The notes: a model not told the origin generated them from the sequence alone. Positions 22,601 through 35,100 are shown, counted from the first letter of the stretch. The stretch is DNA of 64,000 bases from Gyrodactylus bullatarudis (GCA_012064415.1 SSNU01000075.1:1043993-1107992), one strand, 5' to 3'. Translations and numbers: made by a program.

Positions 22601-25478
22601 AATCAAATTTATGCAAATAAACCCCAGGTCATCAGTCCGATTGTCATGTGTGGACCGAGGGGATTGGCATTCGAGAAACCGGTTCGTCTGACGATGCCCA
22701 AACTCATTGAAGGTGTTGATCCTGCCTACAAACTGCTCCTCTTACATGGGTCTGCTGATTCTGCTTCAGACCAAGAGGTTGAATCTTTTAGTAAGTTCTC
22801 ACACCTGTCCTTTAGTCTTGGAAAAGAAAGTCTATAAAAAGAACCATGTAGAAGAGAGTAGACTGAAGATTTTTTAAATGTCAAATATATGATAACCTCT
22901 CGAACGACATTTTTCTCTTATCGGAGCTTCAATAGAAATGAGGTAAAAAATTAACCCGAAATGTCGTTCTAAGTTGAAATATACCCCCATTTTCAAGAGT
23001 CTCTTGATGGATCTGCTCATTGTTATACCTTGATCTGAATTAGCTATTCAACTTCTGTGGACTTCTAATAAGTTCAATAATTCCTATCAAAAAGGATCAT
23101 GAATTTAAGAATTCTACTCCTTTCTAAAAAAGCTCAAATATCAATGGCATTCTTACGCTTAGCTAGCATATGATACACTGTAATAATACAGTAATATTGG
23201 AAATCACGTTCCCTTGCTCATTTGAGAAAATTATAGAAAATTTAGGAGAGATTTTTTTTGTATATCAATGAAGCAAATTTTTTTTAAACTTAGGAAATTG
23301 AACCTCGACTCAGATCCATTTTTCATAACTTAGAACCATAAAATGTGGATTATCTTGTGGGTCTGTTGAGGAATGTTCTTCAAACCTAGCTTAAATTGAA
23401 GATCAATAAATTTCAATCTTCTTGTTCATGATCTATACCTTTTACTGACCAGAGTGACATTTTTCATCATTCAATCGAGTCAAAATGAAAGGGCTATTTT
23501 AAGGTCATATATTTAATGAAATACAATTGGTTAAAAATCAAGGGGTACTCTTTTCATTGAGTAATTCTTGTTGTACGCATCCAGTACTGTTTATTCGTTA
23601 CGAAATCCCCAAGCACGACGAAAATATAACGAAAAGAATTTTAGGCCTCTATGAAAATGGTGGTAATTGGCAAAATTGTGCAATATTCCTTATTCAACAG
23701 TTTATCGATTGGTTAAGAGTGGTCGTGAATTCAATCTTCGAAGAGGAGGAAGAAATAATATTAAAAAATCGTAAGAAAAAGTTTAAAGCATTGTAAACTT
23801 TGGAGGAAATAATCCAAGAGTGACTGTTGTGATCATAAGCAAAGAATATTCGAAACATGGAGGGGACATTCCTAAGGCTGAATTCAACCTGCATATCTTT
23901 GGAGGTAGCAGCTCAAAATGCTTAAAGAGAAGTATCATCATACTCAATTGATGAATGCACGAGGCACATTGAAATTTTTTTCAATTAATAATGAATCAGC
24001 CAGATTTACTTGAATAAAATCTCTCATTTTGAAATTATTGCATATAAACAAAGTCCGAGATACCATTAATTATACATCTGATATAAATACTATTTGTACT
24101 TAACCTTCGTCCAATAACATTATGTACATATTGTATACTCTCACTTTGAAACGGAAAATTTCTCTTTGTGATTGGAAAAATTTCTCATTTTCGTCTGAAA
24201 AAGGTATAGATCACAATGATTTTTGGGAATATGTTGACAAAATATGTTGGAAAAATTCTGAGATATATTTTCAACCCTATATTTAAGAATTTGTGGCTAT
24301 AATTTGATTTTAAAACCTGTTTCAGATTTCAGATGATTGAGATTACTTATTTCAAAAAGTCTTTATTTTTCTCCGTCATACATAATCACAGGATGTGTCA
24401 TCCCTTGTTGAATGCTCGTGTATAATGTAGGTGTGTGTGTGATGTACATTGATGAGTGAAAAGACTGTATTGATCTTCAAAGAAAATACCTCAACAAACT
24501 CACAAGATAATCCATATTGAATGGTTCCAACTTGGAACTTTCAAGTCATGAAAAATGATTTGATACCCATTTTGATTCATTCCAGGTTTTCCCTTATGGC
24601 TCGCTTACACCTTATCATACATGATAGAATATCTCCAATCAGTTTTTTTACATCCTTTCAACCATGCGTGATCAGTCTTAATTTTTTATCAAAGGCCTTT
24701 TGATGCTTATAAAGATACAATTTTTCATTTCTAAGCTTAACAGACTATTTAGTAGAGATGTAACAAAATTTTCAACCTATTTTAAAAAATCTACTCATAT
24801 GATAATACTATGAATCCTTAACATTATATTATATAAGATCAAGTATCAAAATGCTTGTCTGTGATAATAATATTCACGTTTAAAGATCAGAATTTTTTAA
24901 AAATGCCGCTAAATTTTCAATGAATTTTTACTACATTTTCACAAAATTTTTGAATAACTTTTTTGCTGATAAAGCTTTAAGGATTTTTTCAATGAAAACA
25001 GTAATAGAATCATGTTTGGATCATTTCTGTTAAATTTTGTTATTCCACTATGCTTACAAGAGAATTTAGGGAAAATGGGCAATCCACGACTATGCATGGG
25101 ATTGCAAACAGATTTTCAGTTATTTTAGACCTTACAAGTCATTGTTATCAAAATTAAAGGTGGAAATAATAAATTTTAAACTTTGATTTAAAAAATGGTC
25201 AAAATTCGTTACATCTCTACTATTTAGGGTTTCTTTAGAGGAGTCTTAAATCTGTCAATCATTTTAAGGGCTTAGCATAGGTATAGATAATGTAGTCGAA
25301 ACTATGTTTAAACTAAATAACGAATTTTACAGACAAGACAGGTCGTGGGAATGTCAATCTACCAGATCACTGGCACGAGATTGATCTGACAAATCATCAG
25401 GAAGATGATACAGCTTCCTTTCCCTCTGGAGGGACTGCTTTTAATTCTGATCAAAAGACTTTTATCACAGTCATGATT
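16682..25478 (+). CDS. TJP1: Tight-junction scaffold ZO-1/TJP (Polychaetoid-like)
   Basis: A junctional MAGUK scaffold linking adhesion proteins to actin. Exons: 16682-16827, 16858-17277, 17318-17520, 17596-17846, 18016-18333, 18948-19268, 19449-19820, 20424-20649, 20685-20978, 21066-21195, a tentative 35-nt exon 21996-22030, 22190-22506, 22565-22790, 25333-25478. Domain order: PDZ1 (LKPGDIILEVN), PDZ2 (LRMGDRLIKLNGIDI), PDZ3 (GIFVADVLDESPAYQVG), SH3 (DLFHIRAHYNYFP), guanylate-kinase-like (RPIVIYGPFNEIIRNAL, no P-loop Lys, so inactive as in the family), a linker, then ZU5 (VISPIVMCGPRGLAFEKPV). The order is diagnostic of ZO proteins. As read, the last exon shifts frame in a T6 run at 25439-25444 and stops at 25476-25478. 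With one more T it would end ITVMINNF at 25492, matching the family's conserved end. About 1134 residues as it stands. Confidence 0.93.
19854..20394. mobile_element. Foldback element in ZO intron with 13-bp flanking repeats
   Basis: Inverted arms at 19904-20060 and 20225-20382 (about 157 bp each, almost perfect) surround a ~165-bp spacer. The direct repeat AGTCTCTTTTAAT flanks it at 19854-19866 and 20382-20394. A 37-bp non-palindromic tail (19867-19903) lies between the left repeat and the hairpin. Related partial copies lie at 21255-21440 and about 4985-5165. No coding capacity. Confidence 0.85.
21255..21440. repeat. Degenerate copy of the 19904-20382 foldback family
   Basis: It shares AGTAGATTTAATTG, the CTTCTTCAGTGGATGAGAC block, ATCTCTTCAATTTTGTCTA and CCGAAACGTCTGGAAG in the same order as the foldback, with the loop collapsed. 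It lies in a ZO intron. Confidence 0.75.
21719..21781 (+). mobile_element. Possible reverse-transcriptase scrap (xVDD)
   Basis: One short frame reads MIFVDDCILFGDES and then stops. This resembles the YVDD active-site loop of copia/gypsy-type reverse transcriptases. It is only about 20 codons, so chance is possible. Confidence 0.3.
22791..25332. other. Long last intron of the ZO gene, with transposase scrap
   Basis: This 2.5-kb intron is much longer than the gene's other introns. Around 23610-23800 (+) the frame reads RILGLYENGGNWQNCA and ends KNRKKKFKAL, resembling the N-terminal helix-turn-helix of an IS630/Tc1-like or similar transposase. Bases 23080-23180 share a dispersed repeat with 48505-48620. 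Bases 24914-24934 carry the TTTTCAATGAATTTTTACTAC core. Confidence 0.45.
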
Positions 25479-25492
25479 AATAATTTTTAGAT

Positions 25493-26011
25493 GCTCCTTT
25501 AATTAATAAACAAATCTGTATTCTACTTACAAGTAGATATCACGTATTATAATTTATGATGAGGTTATTTTTCAAAAGTTGAATTTCGGAGCAAGTACTT
25601 TATTTATTCATATAATAAATATAACTATAGTATCTGAATCAATGAAATATTTACGTTCATTCTTAATTATTTTGTTTTGGCCAATTAGAATCATATATGC
25701 AAAAGTCAATAGATTTCAAGTTATAATTCATTCATTCATTCATTATAGTCTTTAGTCCAGTCTGTCTTGAGATATAGAGAGTTATCATGATTCAGATAAA
25801 TGAATGGTCTAATAATGACAAGTGTATATAAGTATAACAGGGATAACCTAGAATATGAATGATCAACAATTATAGCCATGAATGGTGTTGTTTTGGGGGG
25901 TGATTACAAATAAAAAAACAAATTATGTACAACAGTGTCAATTGTTATTTCTAGTAACAGAGTGGTGGGGTGTGGATTTCATTTGTTGGTGAGTGTACAC
26001 TGAGGTAAATT
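25493..26011. other. Convergent intergenic spacer (ZO / ZIP)
   Basis: The 3' ends of two convergent genes lie here. It includes a short (ATTC)n microsatellite near 25725-25745. No gene is seen. Confidence 0.6.
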
Positions 26012-29000
26012 TTAACTGAAAGTTGATTCAATAAAAGCAATAGCAGTCATAACACCGACACCAGTGAAAAGACCAAAGTTTTGAACAATAAAAAGAACAG
26101 TCGGTCTATGATAGTTGTAGCTGCCTTTAAGGCGCTGGGTTGCCAATTCTGGGACCATATCGACAAGTGCAATATAAATAAAGATGCCCGCTGTGGCTAG
26201 GAACATCCAGTTGGTGATTAATTTGGATGAGTTCGAGAGGAATACTCCAATAATCATGCCAGTGAAGCAAAAGATTCCAGTAAGACAGTTATAGAAAATA
26301 ACCGTCTTGACAGGCATTCCAGCATTGAGAAGGACAGCAAAATCGCCAAGCTCATGTGGCAGTTCATGACAAATGACGGCGAGAAAAGTACTCAGACCAA
26401 TCTTTGTATTTGCACTGAAAGCAGCACCAATGGCGATTCCATCACAAAAATTATGCAAGCCATCTCCAGCGATGATGGTGTAAGCAATTGAACGAACTGA
26501 ACTCAAGTCGTGGGAATGCCCGTGATGATGGCCGTGGGGTTTATCCCTAAGGGGACTTACAAAAGTATATCCTGACGGCAAACAGTGGGAATGGTGATGC
26601 GTATGCCCATTCGAGCTGTTCTTGTTATGCTGACCGTTTACTTTGCTGTCATCGGTTTCTAATGAGAATAGAGACAAAATTTAACCAGACTAATTGATTG
26701 TTGATTCTTTGATGAATTCATTCAAAAGCAGAGGTTAAATATCTCAAAAAGTAGAAGCAGAAATGAATAACTCACGAGCCAGACCTAGATTCAATTCAAA
26801 TTTGGCATTACCAACACGAGAATCGATTTACAGACAAGAAATCTGAAGCAGGAAATCGATAAGAAATCCCTAAAATATTCCTCAAGTCAAGGATATTATT
26901 AGAATGAGTGTGATTATATAAATTAAAGCACAGATTTGTGGGTGAAGGAGAAATTCTTTATCAATCACTTTATGCTAAATCTGAGCACTTTCACTTTTTC
27001 CTTCACTGTTGCTATTTATTTATCATTTTCTCATATTCTTCAACGTTTATAATATGAAAAAAAACTTTGTTTATAACTAAAAATAAATTAAAGAGCTCAC
27101 TTTGATAGGATTCTGAGTTCAAGAGCACCTTCAGCGGACTGATCTGAAAGGAAAGATATACAGTTGATGAATTAGAGAGTTATCCTCATCTTTTGTCGTT
27201 TGTTGCCATGGGAGTGTAAAAGTTTGGGCCAGACTTACTTTATTTTCAATTGCCTCTTTGGATAGGGAGGGGGTGTAGAATACTTCTGATCTAATCGATA
27301 CTTCATCGTCGTCAGTTTTCTGGTGAATGTTTGAGTCTGACTGGCTGGACTGAAATTTAGTTTCATATTTAGTATAGAAAGCCTTTTCTAATTTTACTAG
27401 CCTTAGACTCATTTTGAAAATAATCGAAAACTAGGCATTTTTTCCTATTAAACCATTTATGTTTTCACGTTTTTTCTAAAAATTACAATTTTTGAACATG
27501 CGTCAAGATTTTTTCAATGAATATTACTACAAGTAATGACAAAATAAATTTTAAAAAAACGACGAAAGATGTACTCACAAGAATTCTCTTTTTCAATAAC
27601 TTTAACTCTGTGTTGGTGATCTTGTCATGGACTATGGGCTGATACTGATCTAATCTGGAGTCCTTCCCAGTTGGCCTGAGTTTGGACAGAAAACTTGAGA
27701 GTCGATTTGAAGATGCTTCCTCGTGTGAATGGCCATGGTTGGTATTGGCAGTAGAGGGTTTTGTCTGATTCAGGATGGCTGACTGGGTGGCAAAGAATCG
27801 GGAGTCAATGTTTATGTCAGATAGGGCCCGTCTATTCTCACTGGCGGCAAGGCAGGTTTCAGTTGAATTTTGTTTCACTTTCTTAAGAGTTAAAGATTCA
27901 AGTTCGGCATTAATGTGTGAGGTGTTCTCGGGAATAAGCTTACCATGGATATTTTCTTACTCCTCGAGTTATTGTGGAAGATTCTCCGGTGTAGATGGTG
28001 ATGCCGATGACGACGATTTGGCGATCTACAATGACGCATGTTCACATGATGACATCTGAGGGGCATGGAGAACGTCGGTGGAGCAGTATCTACACCGCCT
28101 ACATGTGATCGCATACCCTTGGACGGGCTAGCTTTGATCTCATCTTCACTCATCTTTGGATTGTGGACATGGCAGATTTGTTGTTTGGCTGCTGTTGGAT
28201 TGGCTGTAGACTTTTTGATTTCATTGACGTAGTCGGCAATTTCGCAGGGTTCTGTGTGATTCACTTCATCAGAAGTGCAAATCAAGTGTGAATGATCTGA
28301 ACTTAGCCCACTCTTCCTCTCTAGGCAACTGAATGAATGCAAAATGGGAGAATTAATCTATACATCTTTTTACCATGCATTTTATTTATTCATATTTTAG
28401 TGTGAACTTTCCTTGTAAATGTAGAAACGTATCTTATTCATTTCTTTTGTTTATTGATCAAGTCTAATTTCACAGTTACAATTCTAAGCAAGGTAGAAAA
28501 AAAACATTTAGAGTCGACCAATCAGATGTGAGTAGTAAATTGTATTTGAATGAATTTTAATTAGTTAGAAGAAATGACAAAACGTACACGGATTTATCCT
28601 GCCTAGAACAGAGAATGAGCAATTTTTTTGAAAAATCACAAAATAATTAATTTAAACTGTTATGTGATTGTGTATTGTCCAACGTCAGCAGCATACGCAA
28701 AGATAAGAGAGAAAAAACACAAAAAAAAACTCTTTGAAAGTGAGAGTATCAAAGTGAAAAAGAAAAAGACTCATTTTGTTTCTCTCAAGAGACAGAGAGC
28801 AAAAGTTATGATGTTCACAACAAAGTTTTTGGCCAATGTTTGTATATATCATCAATAATAGTACTAACAATAATAGTTTTCACATTTTATCTTTCATCAG
28901 ATCACTGTTGTTTCTAATAATTATGAGTACGTAATAATGATTATTAATGAACAGATACTTTTCTTGTTCGTTCAACTGTGTTGAGAATAAATAAATCATT

Positions 29001-29931
29001 TGTATGGCTAGGAATGAATGGAGGGGTTTAAGTGGATGATAAATCCAACGAGTAAATACACAACGAGAGAAATTAACACAGACGCAAAAAAGATTTTGAG
29101 TGAAAAGAAAAATAATAAATTATTGTTGAAATCAATCGAAAAAGTTGAAAATTTTGATATTGAAGAAGTAGAAGAAAGTGTCAAATAAGTCAACTTGACA
29201 AGATGAGAAATCAAAATAAAAACAAACTCACTCGTCATTTTGGTCATGATCATGGTGAGAGTTTATAGAGCAGATACTTTCATCTGAGAGACTTTTTCTC
29301 GGGTCATACATGAGTGAAGCTGCGTTATTTTCATCCTTTGAGTGAACTAAAAGAGTCTCGTGTTGACTCTTTTGATCGAGAGTTAAACTATTGAATTTTT
29401 CAGATTTACACTTTGTCTTTTTAACCCATCTCTGTTTCATCTTCTTCCGGGTACTATTATTCTGATACAATATGGTAATTCGTTCTGTGAGAAAGAATAT
29501 GTAGAATCCTAAGAGGATAACTAGACCCTTGTTGATAACATCGGCATGAGAAGAAGATTCATCATGTGAATGTTCATGTTCTACAAGGGCATGTGGAATA
29601 AGATGAAGGAAGGCATCGCCAATGAGACTGCCAACAGATAGGGCGATAAGATACTGTGTGGATACATTGTAAAAACTTTTGTTCATAAATGGCACAAGTA
29701 ATATTCCAATAAAGCCAGATGCACTGACTAGCATAATTGCTAGGAAAGAGTATAACCAAACTAGAGGGAAAAAGTTGATAAATACAAATTGAATGACTAA
29801 CCATTAGGAGATTTAGTCTCGTTTTTTAAATCAACATTACTTTGGTTGACCTCTGAGCCCAAGGTTGGAGTGAGATAAATGAAGATCACTAGAGTGATTA
29901 GGTGAATAAGATTCGTTGGAAAGAAATTCAT
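26012..29931 (-). CDS. SLC39A10: ZIP zinc transporter, LIV-1 subfamily (SLC39A6/10-like)
   Basis: Membrane transporter importing zinc into the cytoplasm. Exons: 29931-29802, 29760-29232, 28328-27944, 27881-27579, 27349-27239, 27143-27101, 26658-26012; phases close, giving 715 residues. It has an N-terminal signal peptide (MNFFPTNLIHLITLVIFIYL), a first helix block with GDAFLHLIPHA, a long His-rich cytoplasmic loop (HEHSHDESSSH; later HGHHHGHSH), then the metal site in GDGLHNFCDGIAIGAAF and HELPHELGD (about 598-606), the LIV-1 signature, and two more helices. The cytoplasmic loop is spread over exons 2 to 7 and is mostly low complexity. The N-terminal ectodomain before the first helices is short (about 45 residues) compared with vertebrate ZIP6/ZIP10. 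It is head-to-head with MAF1, 267 bp away. The exact orthologue within LIV-1 is uncertain. Confidence 0.93.
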
Positions 29932-30198
29932 AGTCTTCTCATTATGTTCTAGACTATTTCATTTTCATGTGATTATAATCTTGAATTTGAAAATGTAACA
30001 TGAAAGAAATATCAACTCTTTGTTTATGTCCATTTATCCATTGTTTACAGTTTAAATAATTTCAAAACTTGATTCCATATAAATATTTTCTGATTTTATG
30101 CTGCTCATGTTAGCAAGATTAATTTCGAGTCTCAGTTTCTCTATTTAAAGGAAAATAAACATTTTTACCGAATTATCGGCGAGTTAAACCCTAAAAAT
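29932..30198. promoter_or_regulatory. Divergent promoter region (ZIP / MAF1)
   Basis: 267 bases separate the two start codons, so the promoters of both genes are probably here. CTATTTAAAGGAAAATAAAC near 30140 is the best TATA-like sequence toward MAF1; this is weak evidence. Confidence 0.5.
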
Positions 30199-31102
30199 AT
30201 GAAACTACTATTAAATGAGAATAATTTTGAAACATTGGCTCATCAGCTAACTAACGGGAGTAAAAGATTTAGTATAGATGCAAAATTGGAACTTTATTCC
30301 TGCAAAATGATTGCTGAGGAAAAGAAGCAATATGGCCATTTTTTACAGGATCTAGGCCTCTCGACTGAAGGTTCTCACACAAAATCTGACAGAGTTCGTT
30401 CTAGATCACCGTTAAAGGAATCCCATCTTAATAACGAAGAAAAGAAACTGCCCCTGAATTCATCGCAGACCCTCTGTCAGTCGTTAAAGCTTGAAAATGT
30501 TCAACCTCCCTGCGAGGATGAAATAAAAAGAGTTTCCGACAAATCCACCATCACCCCTAGAGATTTATTTTATTTGATTGGGACTTTGAATAGTGCTTTT
30601 GCTCCTGATTATGATTTTCACAAAACCAAAAGTACCGAATTCTCTGGAGAGCCCAATTTTAGAGTGGTGGAACGATTCATTTCAGATTTTTGCTCCATTT
30701 ATGTTAACCGTTACAATCGTATTAAAAATGATATTTGGCTAAAAATGGACAAGGCAATCAACTTGAATTCGTGTCAAATCTACAGGTAAGCTCGAGACTT
30801 TAATCCTCTCATTATTAATATCTTATCAGATTCAATGATTTCAATTTTATAAGTGCGCAATTTTTTTCTTTACAGTTATCGACCAGATCACAAGGATGAT
30901 CCCTACAGCACTGGATGTCTGGCTTCCTTTAACTATTTCTTCCACAATCGTTTCTTAAAGAGGGTCTTCTTTTTCTCAATCAGAGTCTTGAAGTGAGCAA
31001 CCTGCAAATTTTTGTATTTTGAAAGGGTTTATTTGATTATTTTCCTTTTTTTAATCAAGTGATCCCATTAGCGAAGATTCTGACGACGAGTTGAACATAT
31101 AG
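30199..31102 (+). CDS. MAF1: MAF1, repressor of RNA polymerase III
   Basis: Nuclear repressor that binds Pol III and shuts down tRNA and 5S synthesis under stress or TOR inhibition. Exons: 30199-30785, 30876-30992, 31060-31102; phases close, giving 248 residues, the usual animal length. Landmarks: start MKLLLNENNFETL, EL.SCKM (LYSCKM), a variable Ser-rich linker with RSRSP that could be a phosphorylation site, then DLFYLIGTLNSAFAPDYDF (the PDYDF box), Y.P(D)..DPYSTG, SFNYFFHNRFLKRVFFFS, and an acidic tail ending SDDELNI. All three conserved MAF1 boxes (A, B, C) are visible. Introns are 90 and 67 bp. Confidence 0.97.
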
Positions 31103-31379
31103 CGCATTTCTTAAGGAACTTGTTATTTTCCATTATTATTAGACGTCATTCACTCTTCAAGGCAACAATATGTAAACGAAGAAATTTTATCAACTACTAT
31201 AAACTATTTAATTTGCATTTCTAGATACACCCCTTATATATACTTTGTGTGTTCCAAACTTAACTTTTTATCATTCATAATATATATATATATATATGTA
31301 TTATAATACATAAATCAAGTCTTAACATCAACATTAAAGATTTTCAAAAATAAATTATATTTTTTCCCATGAATATTTC
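31103..31379. other. Convergent spacer with AT microsatellite
   Basis: 3' flanks of MAF1 and the SH3-SH2 gene. A (TA)n run lies near 31279-31300. No gene. Confidence 0.7.
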
Positions 31380-31961
31380 CTAGTCATTTTGACTCTTGTA
31401 TAAATGTACAACCAGGTAGTTCTTCAAGACCTGATCTTCTTGACCAGGGAGTGAATGATTGGAAAAGTATTCAATTAGAGAGTTAATTGAATCAAATCTC
31501 TTCTCATTCAGTAAATAATGAGGAGGCTCTAGGTTGATTTTGTAATTTCCCGTCTTTTGTAAAAGTCGTACAGCCAAGACCAGTTGTTGGGAAGAAGAAC
31601 TATCACGAAGGATATAGGTTCCATCCTCTACGGTTTCCAAATGTTTCTCAACCACGTCCTTTGGAATTTTACCCCAGTAGAACATGGCATCATTTAGACT
31701 GGGAACCAAGGAATTGGACAGGTAAATCCTCTTCAGGACCATAGTTAAATTTATATCCTTGAGCTTGTTGTTATTCAAAGACAGTGACTTGAGATAAGCT
31801 CTTGGAATGAGACCAGATTTACCAGTTGTGACAGATTTGACATGCAATAATTCTGTATTACTAGTCCCAATGACGCGAATAATTTCTCCCTTCATACCGG
31901 TAAAGTGAGAGTCATCATTGCAGTGATAGTTTGATATTAGAATAGCTTTCTGAACTTCCAT
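31380..31961 (-). CDS. Small SH3-SH2 protein, PI3K p85-like SH2
   Basis: A 193-residue single-exon protein. The N-terminal ~60 residues look like a divergent SH3 (AILISNYHCNDDSHFTGMKG, then a GLIPRAYLKSL end where the usual Trp is absent). Residues about 92-188 form a clear SH2: FYWGKIP, YILRDSS (the FLVR Arg is R119), then FDSINSLIEYF and a KNYLVVHLY end. DAxxYWGxI...DGT..RD and the N(H)SL..L.V.LY tail resemble the N-terminal SH2 of class IA PI3K p85. The RhoGAP, inter-SH2 coiled coil and second SH2 are all missing, so it cannot be a complete p85. It may be a standalone adaptor or a modulator; a SLAP- or Crk-like adaptor is the alternative. It diverges from the Ig/FNIII gene, 198 bp away. 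Confidence 0.85.
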   Translation of the reverse strand: MEVQKAILISNYHCNDDSHFTGMKGEIIRVIGTSNTELLHVKSVTTGKSGLIPRAYLKSLSLNNNKLKDINLTMVLKRIYLSNSLVPSLNDAMFYWGKIPKDVVEKHLETVEDGTYILRDSSSSQQLVLAVRLLQKTGNYKINLEPPHYLLNEKRFDSINSLIEYFSNHSLPGQEDQVLKNYLVVHLYKSQND

Positions 31962-32159
31962 TCATTAAAATAAGGTATAGAATCTCCAAATTTTATAGAA
32001 TCATAATTCAAATTTAAATTTTTAGTAAAGTAAATCTTAAAGAAATAATTTTGTCAAAATTGTTTAAAGCGTCCAGTTTTTTCATCATTCTTTTGACCTT
32101 GCAGGTGACAAATATTTAAATTGAAATGATATCTTGCTAGTGCTTCATAATACAGTAGA
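31962..32159. promoter_or_regulatory. Divergent promoter region (SH3-SH2 / Ig-FNIII gene)
   Basis: Only 198 bases lie between two start codons pointing away from each other, which implies a shared control region. There is a TATTTAAATTG sequence near 32113-32124 on the right side. Confidence 0.5.
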
Positions 32160-35100
32160 ATGATTCTAAGACAATTTTCACTCTTATATTTTATCACTGT
32201 TCTTCATAAAATACAGTCTTCTTGTCCTATAAATGTCACCTCTAACCAGAATCAAATTTTAACCGAGAGTGTTGTTAAAAATGGAAACATAATTATCGAA
32301 TGTTGTGCTGGCTCCAGATGGATATTCACTCCAGTAAACTCAAAGGAACAAATTGAAATAAAGGAATACAATGGCTCTGAGTCAAGCGTTAAAAATCGTC
32401 ATCTAATTAAAGAAGACAACATCCTCAAGCTTTACATTGACAACATGAGCGAAGATTATGTCGGGACATATACCTGTTCGAATGGTGACAACTCTGGCAT
32501 AGCAATGATTAAAATTAACAATGAAATCGAATCAAATATGCTAATAAAGATTTATAAACTCCTCGAGATTAATGAACCGAAAATAATTCCTTGTCCCAAT
32601 GAAAATGAAGAGGTAATCGTTTTGTGGAAGTGGAAAACTCTCAAGACATTGGAAGGCACTAATCGAACTATTGACTATATAAAAACGGCCAACACCGATG
32701 GTAATCATGAACAATTATACATAAGTGATAGTCTACAAAAGGCCGAGCTTATCGATCCGAATAGCTTGAAAACTCCCCGCGAGATTTGGTGTCAAGTAAA
32801 GACGAAAAATGGCAAAAACAAATTCTACGAGTTCCACTGGCAACTCTACAAGAAAATAAAAGGAAGAATCGAAGTCCTCGAAAAGAGTCACCCCCAACTT
32901 AACGCTAGATTTGATCCAGATATAACAAAAACGTCCATTTATATCAGAGAGGGCTGTGCTAATCGCTTGCTATGCATTCTCGATGACTTTGATGGTCATT
33001 CAAGTATCCAAGTGCACTGGAAAATCAACAACCAAACTGTTCAAACTCCCCCCTTTGAACTGAACAATGAAAACATACTCAGTCTCGGTTTCTCCTCGTT
33101 ATACGCTTCGAGTTATCCAAGGAAACCCTCAAACGATGCAATGGACGATGAAAGTGATGTAATTGACTGTGTTGTCACATCCAAGGTGCCCTTTTCCTTA
33201 AAAGATGCCTATAATGAAATAATCGAACCTGAGTTATCAAATACTATCGAGTAAGTTGAATTTTGATAATGAAAATTTCCTCTTCTTTTCAAAATTAGAA
33301 AGAAGTTCTTGGTCATCCTTCAGCCAAGGATTCACAGTTTCATCTCCTCAAAAAAATCCTACAACATTGACGATCAAGCCGAGTTAACCTGTCTATTCAA
33401 AGCTAACGGGGATGTTTTCTCAAGAATCGAATTCGATTCAAGTCAAGACTCCAAGCGTGAATGGATTGACCTTGAGAAAACACCTGATCGCCTCTCACTC
33501 AAAAGATTGCCCAACTCGATAAGCCTGCACTTGAACAGTAAGTTTTGGATGTTTTTTATTATTTAATGATAAAAATGTGTGTACTTTTAAGCACTTATCG
33601 TTTGAGTATTTCTATACGTACTCTATCAAGATTATTTCTTCGTCTTGAGTGTCCTTTTGAGTCTGGCCTTTAGTACAGTTCAAGAAGGCTCTCGAAATAT
33701 CTACTAAAAACACTCTGGACTTGACCAGAAAATTATAGGTCAGCATCATGTACTTTTTATAAAGTAGGAGGTTTTCAATGTAAAATTAAATGAAAAGCAA
33801 TTCAAGTGAACATTTTGAATTCTATAATTTAGTGTAAAGAAGAATAGAGTAGCGATTTAGAGCAATAATCTTTGGCCCCAACATGGGCCACTAATATCAC
33901 ATTCATCAAGTTTATATTGCCCAGCAAAATAAAGGCATATTATCTACGGATCCTAAGTTGAATTCCTTTTCAATCACTAAGGATTAGGGTGGTACAAATT
34001 ATTACAACTTTTTCGGCTATTTGCTCAGAGATAGAGAATTAAATTTTGAGAAAAATGTCCTTTCGAATCCAATATTTTAAATTTTGTCCTGATATACAAC
34101 TTTAAATACGCGCCAACAAATTTTGAATGAATGTTACTACGATAATAGATAAAATTCATGTTTTTGAGCTATGTGTATGATTTTTCGGATAGTTATTCAA
34201 AGTCTCCTCAATATCCTCATAATTTTCTGAAAATTTTAATGCTTTTTAGTGGATTTTAGGAAAATGGGTTTCAGAATTTTTAATTTAATAAAATGAGTAC
34301 TGGCCTTTGGTACAGTTAAAGGTCAGCATTGTGTACTTTTATCAAGTAGGGTTTTTTTCAATGTAAAATTATTAAAATGAATTGTTAATTCCCTCTTTCT
34401 CTCTGATGATTGATAGAGTTTAGAAACAATGTTATCCGGACTCATTTCTGTATGGAGTAACATCAATCATTGTACTTGCCCTTAGAAAACAGCTGATTTC
34501 ACAATCTCCTACATACATACACACAGTTTACGTGTTATTTTTTTCGTCCTAGTTAGAAAGGCATCTAAATTATATTTTTTCTATTCCAGAGGTTTCATCT
34601 GCAAACCATGGCTACTATCGGTGTGCAGTAGAAAATCAATCTGGCCAGGTATTGGAGACTAGCAGTCTCAAGATACTCTCCGACCCAAAGGTTACCATCA
34701 CGACATCAGCAAATAGAAACTACTATTACCAGTCGAGGGGCCCTCTCAGCGTAAACTGCTCGGCTACAGGATATCCTCTGAATTTGGATCAAGACTCGTT
34801 GTCTGTTTCAATTCTGTGTCCCAAAAAAGATATCAACAGATCCTCCGACAGGGTCGATCCAGAGAATCCCCAGAGTATCAGTAGAATTTCTACTTCCTCT
34901 GATGAAATTACTGGGTTAGTCTGGTACTCTCTAAAATTTCTCTAAAAACATTTGACACTTCCTGGACCAGTTAGTAAAATATTACTTTGTTTTTAGATTA
35001 ACCTCGGCCTTTTCAATTATGACAGCAGATCTGAGTTTTGAGTGTACCATATCTTGTCGTTATGAATCAAAGAAGAGGACCGAAATCTATAGCGCCAATC

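Noticed and set aside
27131..27412. 93-codon minus ORF as its own gene
   Set aside because: Its middle (27349-27239) is a phase-0 exon of the ZIP gene, bounded by TTTCAG and GTAAGT. The ends are intronic.
28628..28858. 76-codon Lys-rich ORF inside the ZIP intron
   Set aside because: AT-rich low complexity, opposite strand, no splice context.
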